Of a stretch of 16,090 nucleotides of DNA, positions 14,012-16,090 are shown piece after piece. A program made the translations under genes and the position numbers. The stretch comes from Selenomonadaceae bacterium (GTDB lineage: Bacteria > Bacillota > Negativicutes > Selenomonadales > Selenomonadaceae). The notes under the pieces are model-generated. The model was not told the DNA's origin. It made no database searches and worked only from the letters and a program-made list of their open reading frames with translations. How positions within the stretch are numbered: position 1 is the first letter of the stretch; every line of letters begins with the position of its first letter. The stretch is from the NCBI GenBank assembly GCA_017390245.1, contig JAFPCE010000201.1, positions 1 to 16,090 on the forward strand, read 5' to 3'.

Positions 14012-14846
14012 GTTTTTTTCTCAATATCTGCTAAATGCTGGAATCATTACCACTGATAATGCAGCGGCTATTTTAGCTGAATCATTGCAGGTGTCACCAC
14101 AGCTTTATATGACGGCCTTGCAAATGGGGTATTTGGATGGCAGACAGGCAGCGGAACTGAAGGAAGCTGACAGCTTTGAAAGGGCAGCTCTGGACAAGGA
14201 GTACCTGACAGTGATGCAGCTGGATGCTGTGAAGAAGGCTGAACCAGACAGGGATGCCTGCGTAGCTCAGGTAGTGTTTGATCAGGGGTTAGTAGATTTG
14301 CCTCAGCTGGGAGAGTTCTTTGCCAGCAGCCAGAAGCAGGATTGCCATCCTGTTTATGAAGTAATGCGGCAGGTATATGCAGCTAGTAATCTGGAAGAGA
14401 CAGAGCTGGGGTATATTGGTGACTACATGGAATTGTTTGTCAGCACACTGCAGCGCTTTATGAAGGCGGACGCAGTACTGGTAGCAGCTCCTGCAGAACA
14501 GCTGGAAAAGCAATACCTTACATATCAGAGCATGGGCGGAGCTATGGCCTTAACCGTGGGCTACAGCATGTCACCAGAGATTATGGTGGAGATGGCTGCC
14601 CGTTACAGCAATGAAGCTCTGGATGATGTGAATGAAATGACTATTGACAGCGTAGAGGAGTTTTACAATGTGTTAAATGGACTCTATATTGTTAATATGT
14701 CCGGGAGCAATCTGGATATGGATTTGGACATGCCATATACTGTTATGGATTTATTGCCAAAGGGCGGCCAGATTTATACAGTAAATGTGGTGACAGATTT
14801 TGGACGATTTGCCTTGTATCTGTCTAATGATGGATTCATGTTTTAA
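14001..14846 (+). CDS. CheX-like chemotaxis phosphatase protein with N-terminal helical repeats
   Basis: A 281-residue protein in two parts. Residues 1-112 hold two diverged copies of a helical motif: FFSQYLLNAGIITTDN at residues 5-20 and VVFDQGLVDLPQLGEFF at 91-107. Similar motifs precede receiver or type II/IV secretion ATPase domains in other bacteria. Residues about 138-281 resemble the CheC/CheX phosphatase fold. DSVEEFYN gives Asp216, Glu220 and Asn223, followed 22 residues later by Pro245, close to the family D-x3-E-x2-N-x22-P motif (spacing one shorter). It could dephosphorylate the receiver encoded just upstream. The ATG at 14001 is chosen over longer in-frame starts because those lie deep inside the receiver gene and GAGG is 5-8 nt upstream. 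Fold assignment is by motif only. Confidence 0.72.
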   Translation: MTNKFFSQYLLNAGIITTDNAAAILAESLQVSPQLYMTALQMGYLDGRQAAELKEADSFERAALDKEYLTVMQLDAVKKAEPDRDACVAQVVFDQGLVDLPQLGEFFASSQKQDCHPVYEVMRQVYAASNLEETELGYIGDYMELFVSTLQRFMKADAVLVAAPAEQLEKQYLTYQSMGGAMALTVGYSMSPEIMVEMAARYSNEALDDVNEMTIDSVEEFYNVLNGLYIVNMSGSNLDMDLDMPYTVMDLLPKGGQIYTVNVVTDFGRFALYLSNDGFMF

Positions 14847-14870
14847 ATTGTGAGCTTATTGAAAAAGAAT

Positions 14871-14918
14871 ACCGCTTTCTCTTTTTGCGGCAGAGGCTGG
14901 AAGGGGAAGGCGGTTTTT
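14871..14918 (+). terminator. Terminator of the cheY/cheX-like operon
   Basis: ACCGCTTTCTC (14871-14881) pairs with GGGAAGGCGGT (14904-14914) over 11 positions, two of them G-U, followed by a run of T. It begins 24 nt after the cheX-like stop codon. Confidence 0.8.
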
Positions 14919-14942
14919 ATTTGAAAATTTTTTAAAAAAGTG

Positions 14943-14971
14943 TTGACAGTGTTTTGTAAACATGGTAATAT
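14943..14971 (+). promoter_or_regulatory. Promoter of tRNA-Ser, probably also of the SRP RNA
   Basis: A consensus TTGACA (14943-14948) and TAATAT (14966-14971) are separated by 17 bp, with an extended TGG before the -10. The predicted start lies about 48 nt before the tRNA, leaving a leader to be trimmed by RNase P. Confidence 0.8.
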
Positions 14972-15026
14972 TTATTTCGTTGCTGATATGCAACACAACT
15001 GAATATATTTTTTATAATTCAAACGT

Positions 15027-15116
15027 GGAGAGTTGTCCGAGTGGTTGAAGGAGCACGCCTGGAAAGCGTGTGTACGGGAAACTGTACCGAGAGTTCGAAT
15101 CTCTCACTCTCCGCCA
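15027..15116 (+). tRNA. tRNA-Ser (anticodon GGA)
   Basis: A class II tRNA of 90 nt including the encoded CCA. The acceptor stem is GGAGAGT (15027-15033) with ACTCTCC (15106-15112), with discriminator G15113. The anticodon stem CACGC/GCGTG encloses CTGGAAA, giving anticodon GGA at 15061-15063 (reads UCC and UCU). The long variable arm GTACGGGAAACTGTAC is typical of serine tRNA. The T loop is TTCGAAT. A run of seven T follows the CCA. Its position before SRP RNA and dnaX matches a known Firmicutes arrangement. Confidence 0.95.
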
Positions 15117-15147
15117 TTTTTTTATCTAAAAATAAGTGCTTTTTAAG

Positions 15148-15270
15148 GTCGGACTGCAGTGTCTTGGTCTCGCGCAAGGCAATCTCATGAACCTCGTCAG
15201 GATCGGAAGATAGCAGCGATAAGTGAATCGTTGCCTGTGCCGTGAGGGTGCCTGGGGACTGTGGTCCGAC
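15148..15270 (+). ncRNA. ffs: Small signal recognition particle RNA (4.5S type)
   Basis: The RNA scaffold of the signal recognition particle, which binds Ffh and targets nascent membrane proteins. The invariant domain IV core is visible: GTCAGG (15195-15200), the GGAA tetraloop inside ATCGGAAGAT (15202-15211), then AGCAGC (15212-15217). The usual UCC/GGA pairs flanking the tetraloop are replaced by the compensatory AUC/GAU. The ends pair as GTCGGAC (15148-15154) with GTCCGAC (15264-15270), setting a length near 123 nt. There is no room for an Alu domain, so it is the small bacterial form, not the about 270-nt Bacillus form. No separate promoter is obvious in the 31-nt gap after tRNA-Ser, so co-transcription and processing are likely. 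Exact mature ends are estimates. Confidence 0.9.
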
Positions 15271-15287
15271 GTTAAAAAGAAGGGAGA

Positions 15288-15312
15288 GGGCAGCTATGAG
15301 CTGTCTTTTTTT
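15288..15312 (+). terminator. Terminator after the SRP RNA
   Basis: GGCAGCT (15289-15295) pairs with AGCTGTC (15299-15305) around an ATG loop, followed by seven T (15306-15312). The same hairpin sequence recurs inverted at 15650-15668. Confidence 0.85.
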
Positions 15313-15668
15313 GTGCTCTGATTTATTAAATAATTGATAAAAAGATAGTCGGGTTAGATAGATGTATAGGATGCTTAGTACAGTCTATATATAGTACCAT
15401 GGCTCGGGACAGACGTACTTTTCTTCATTCGCCCTTAAACAATCCATAATGGAATTTAGTGCATTCTCTGCAGGGCGCCAGGCTGCATTAAAAATGCAGC
15501 TAACTGGCGTCTCACAAGCCGGCAGATTTATAGCTTTTAGTTATGGATTGCCTTTCCTGCGGAAAGAAGAAGGGCTCATATACGAAAAGCAGTCTGCTCC
15601 CTCACCTTCTGGGGTTAGTTCAGCCTGCTTTATAATAGTATGACTGAAGAAAGACAGCTCATAGCTGC
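15290..15668. repeat. Segment bracketed by a 19-bp perfect inverted repeat
   Basis: GCAGCTATGAGCTGTCTTT (15290-15308) recurs as its exact reverse complement at 15650-15668. The arms enclose 341 bp without a credible gene. The left arm coincides with the SRP RNA terminator. The right arm on the minus strand is the same hairpin followed by a T-rich CTTC and could terminate antisense transcription. Inverted duplication of a terminator, or a small non-autonomous insertion, are possible origins. Confidence 0.7.
15440..15632. ncRNA. Candidate structured RNA or miniature palindromic element
   Basis: An outer 10-bp perfect stem, CAATCCATAA (15440-15449) with TTATGGATTG (15541-15550), encloses TCTGC/GCAGA (15467-15471 and 15522-15526). 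Inside that is a long hairpin: CGCCAG/CTGGCG (15476-15481 and 15504-15509) stacked, across a 3-nt bulge, on GCTGCAT/ATGCAGC (15482-15488 and 15494-15500). Two further hairpins follow, CTTTCC/GGAAAG (15552-15566) and AAAGCAG/CTGCTTT (15586-15592 and 15625-15631). It matches no RNA family I can recognise. Strand and transcription are unproven. Confidence 0.45.
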
Positions 15669-15677
15669 TGGGGGATG

Positions 15678-15686
15678 TGGTATAAT
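15678..15686 (+). promoter_or_regulatory. Probable dnaX promoter (extended -10)
   Basis: A perfect TATAAT (15681-15686) with an upstream TGG forms an extended -10 31 bp before the dnaX start codon. No good -35 box is seen at the right distance, which extended -10 promoters tolerate. Confidence 0.5.
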
Positions 15687-15716
15687 AAGGGGAAAAGTTT
15701 TTGAGGCGGTGATTTT

Positions 15717-16090
15717 GTGGCGTATGTGGCTTTGTATAGAAAGTGGCGGCCTAGTGGTTTTGATGAGCTGGTGGGGCAGGAGCATGTGAGCCGGACTCTT
15801 TCTAATGCGATTAATTCAGGCAGAATCGGGCATGCTTATTTGTTTACTGGCCCAAGAGGTACTGGTAAAACCAGTACGGCAAAAATTCTGGCGAAGGCTT
15901 TAAACTGCGAAAAGGGACCTACTCCTAATCCTTGTAATGAATGTGAGGCCTGCCAGCAGATTAATAATGGCAGTACCATGGATGTGTTTGAAATCGATGC
16001 TGCTTCTAACCGCGGTATTGATGAAATCCGTGAGCTGAGGGAGACAGTGAAATTTGCTCCTGTTAATGGCAGATACGAGGTCTATATCAT
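15717..16090 (+). CDS. dnaX: DNA polymerase III subunit gamma/tau (5' part)
   Basis: N-terminal 124 residues of the clamp-loader ATPase, cut by the window edge. It opens with the typical MAYVALYRKWRP, then FDELVGQEHV. Walker A is GPRGTGKT (residues 45-52). The zinc module has Cys64, Cys73, Cys76 and Cys79 (C-x8-C-x2-C-x2-C). FEIDAASNRGIDEIRELRE follows in the expected order. A GTG start at 15717 is chosen because it gives the conserved N-terminus; GAGG (15703-15706) lies upstream. In many Firmicutes dnaX follows the SRP RNA gene, supporting the identification of both. Confidence 0.97.
   Translation, partial: MAYVALYRKWRPSGFDELVGQEHVSRTLSNAINSGRIGHAYLFTGPRGTGKTSTAKILAKALNCEKGPTPNPCNECEACQQINNGSTMDVFEIDAASNRGIDEIRELRETVKFAPVNGRYEVYI

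Larger units (their letters stand above)
15313..15716. other. 404-bp region without a gene between SRP RNA and dnaX
   Basis: No frame has a convincing start, ribosome site and coding character. Contents from left to right: an AT-rich stretch with a weak TTGATA (15334-15339); a weak AGTAC/GTACT pairing near 15394-15420 followed by TTTTC; the nested hairpin at 15440-15550; the CTTTCC-TGC-GGAAAG hairpin (15552-15566); the AAAGCAG/CTGCTTT hairpin (15586-15631); the right arm of the 19-bp inverted repeat (15650-15668); and the dnaX -10 box. The density of structure suggests a non-coding RNA or a small palindromic element. Confidence 0.6.

Noticed and set aside
15350..15510. Integron attC-like reading of GTTAGAT plus the hairpin before dnaX
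   Set aside because: Only one half-site resembles the GTTRRRY consensus; no matching RYYYAAC partner and no integrase or cassette gene is present.
15449..15643. 64-codon plus-strand frame in the gap before dnaX
   Set aside because: No ribosome binding site before its ATG, and it reads through the nested hairpins, whose arms fix its sequence; a coding role is not supported.
15313..15716. T-box or amino-acid riboswitch in front of dnaX
   Set aside because: No AGGGUGGNACCGCG-type motif or terminator/antiterminator pair directly before dnaX, and dnaX is not a usual target.

Overview
This looks like chromosomal sequence of a Bacillota-type bacterium, possibly Negativicutes; that placement is inference. 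Supporting signs are strong AGGAGG-type ribosome binding sites, consensus TTGACA/TATAAT promoters, a tRNA-Ser / small SRP RNA / dnaX cluster of the kind known from Firmicutes, and intermediate GC content. No mobile-element gene, integrase, phage gene or CRISPR array was seen.

Layout. (1) 1-248: possible tail of an upstream gene, then tRNA-Arg(CCU) with its own promoter and terminator. (2) 277-1203: a MurR/RpiR-type regulator (HTH plus SIS domain) with its own promoter. (3) 1204-1458: an unusually busy intergenic region with a strong promoter placed directly before a strong terminator hairpin, a second terminator hairpin, and two near-identical 14-bp palindromes just upstream of hutH. (4) 1459-12068: a nine-gene, one-strand histidine-utilisation cluster: hutH, a three-gene polar amino-acid ABC importer (lipoprotein, permease, ATPase), an M20-family amidohydrolase, a HutF-like amidohydrolase, a long-form hutU, hutI and hutD. 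(5) 12144-13346, minus strand: an ATP-grasp ligase of unknown substrate. (6) 13625-14846: a CheY-like receiver overlapping a CheX-like phosphatase gene. (7) 14943-15312: tRNA-Ser(GGA) and SRP RNA, probably one transcript. (8) 15313-15716: no credible gene, but several hairpins bracketed by a 19-bp perfect inverted repeat. (9) 15717 to the end: start of dnaX.

How the genes fit together. The importer would bring in histidine. HutH makes urocanate, HutU makes imidazolone propionate and HutI makes N-formimino-glutamate. The usual last enzymes, HutG or FtcD, are not in the window. In their place are a HutF-like deaminase (formimino-glutamate to N-formyl-glutamate) translationally coupled to an M20 hydrolase. 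That hydrolase is the natural candidate for an unconventional N-formyl-glutamate deformylase. The RpiR regulator and the twin palindromes suggest a control circuit different from HutC or HutP.

The most worthwhile leads are the proposed M20 deformylase, the RpiR/twin-palindrome regulation, the promoter-terminator unit upstream of hutH, and the structured, inverted-repeat-bracketed segment before dnaX.
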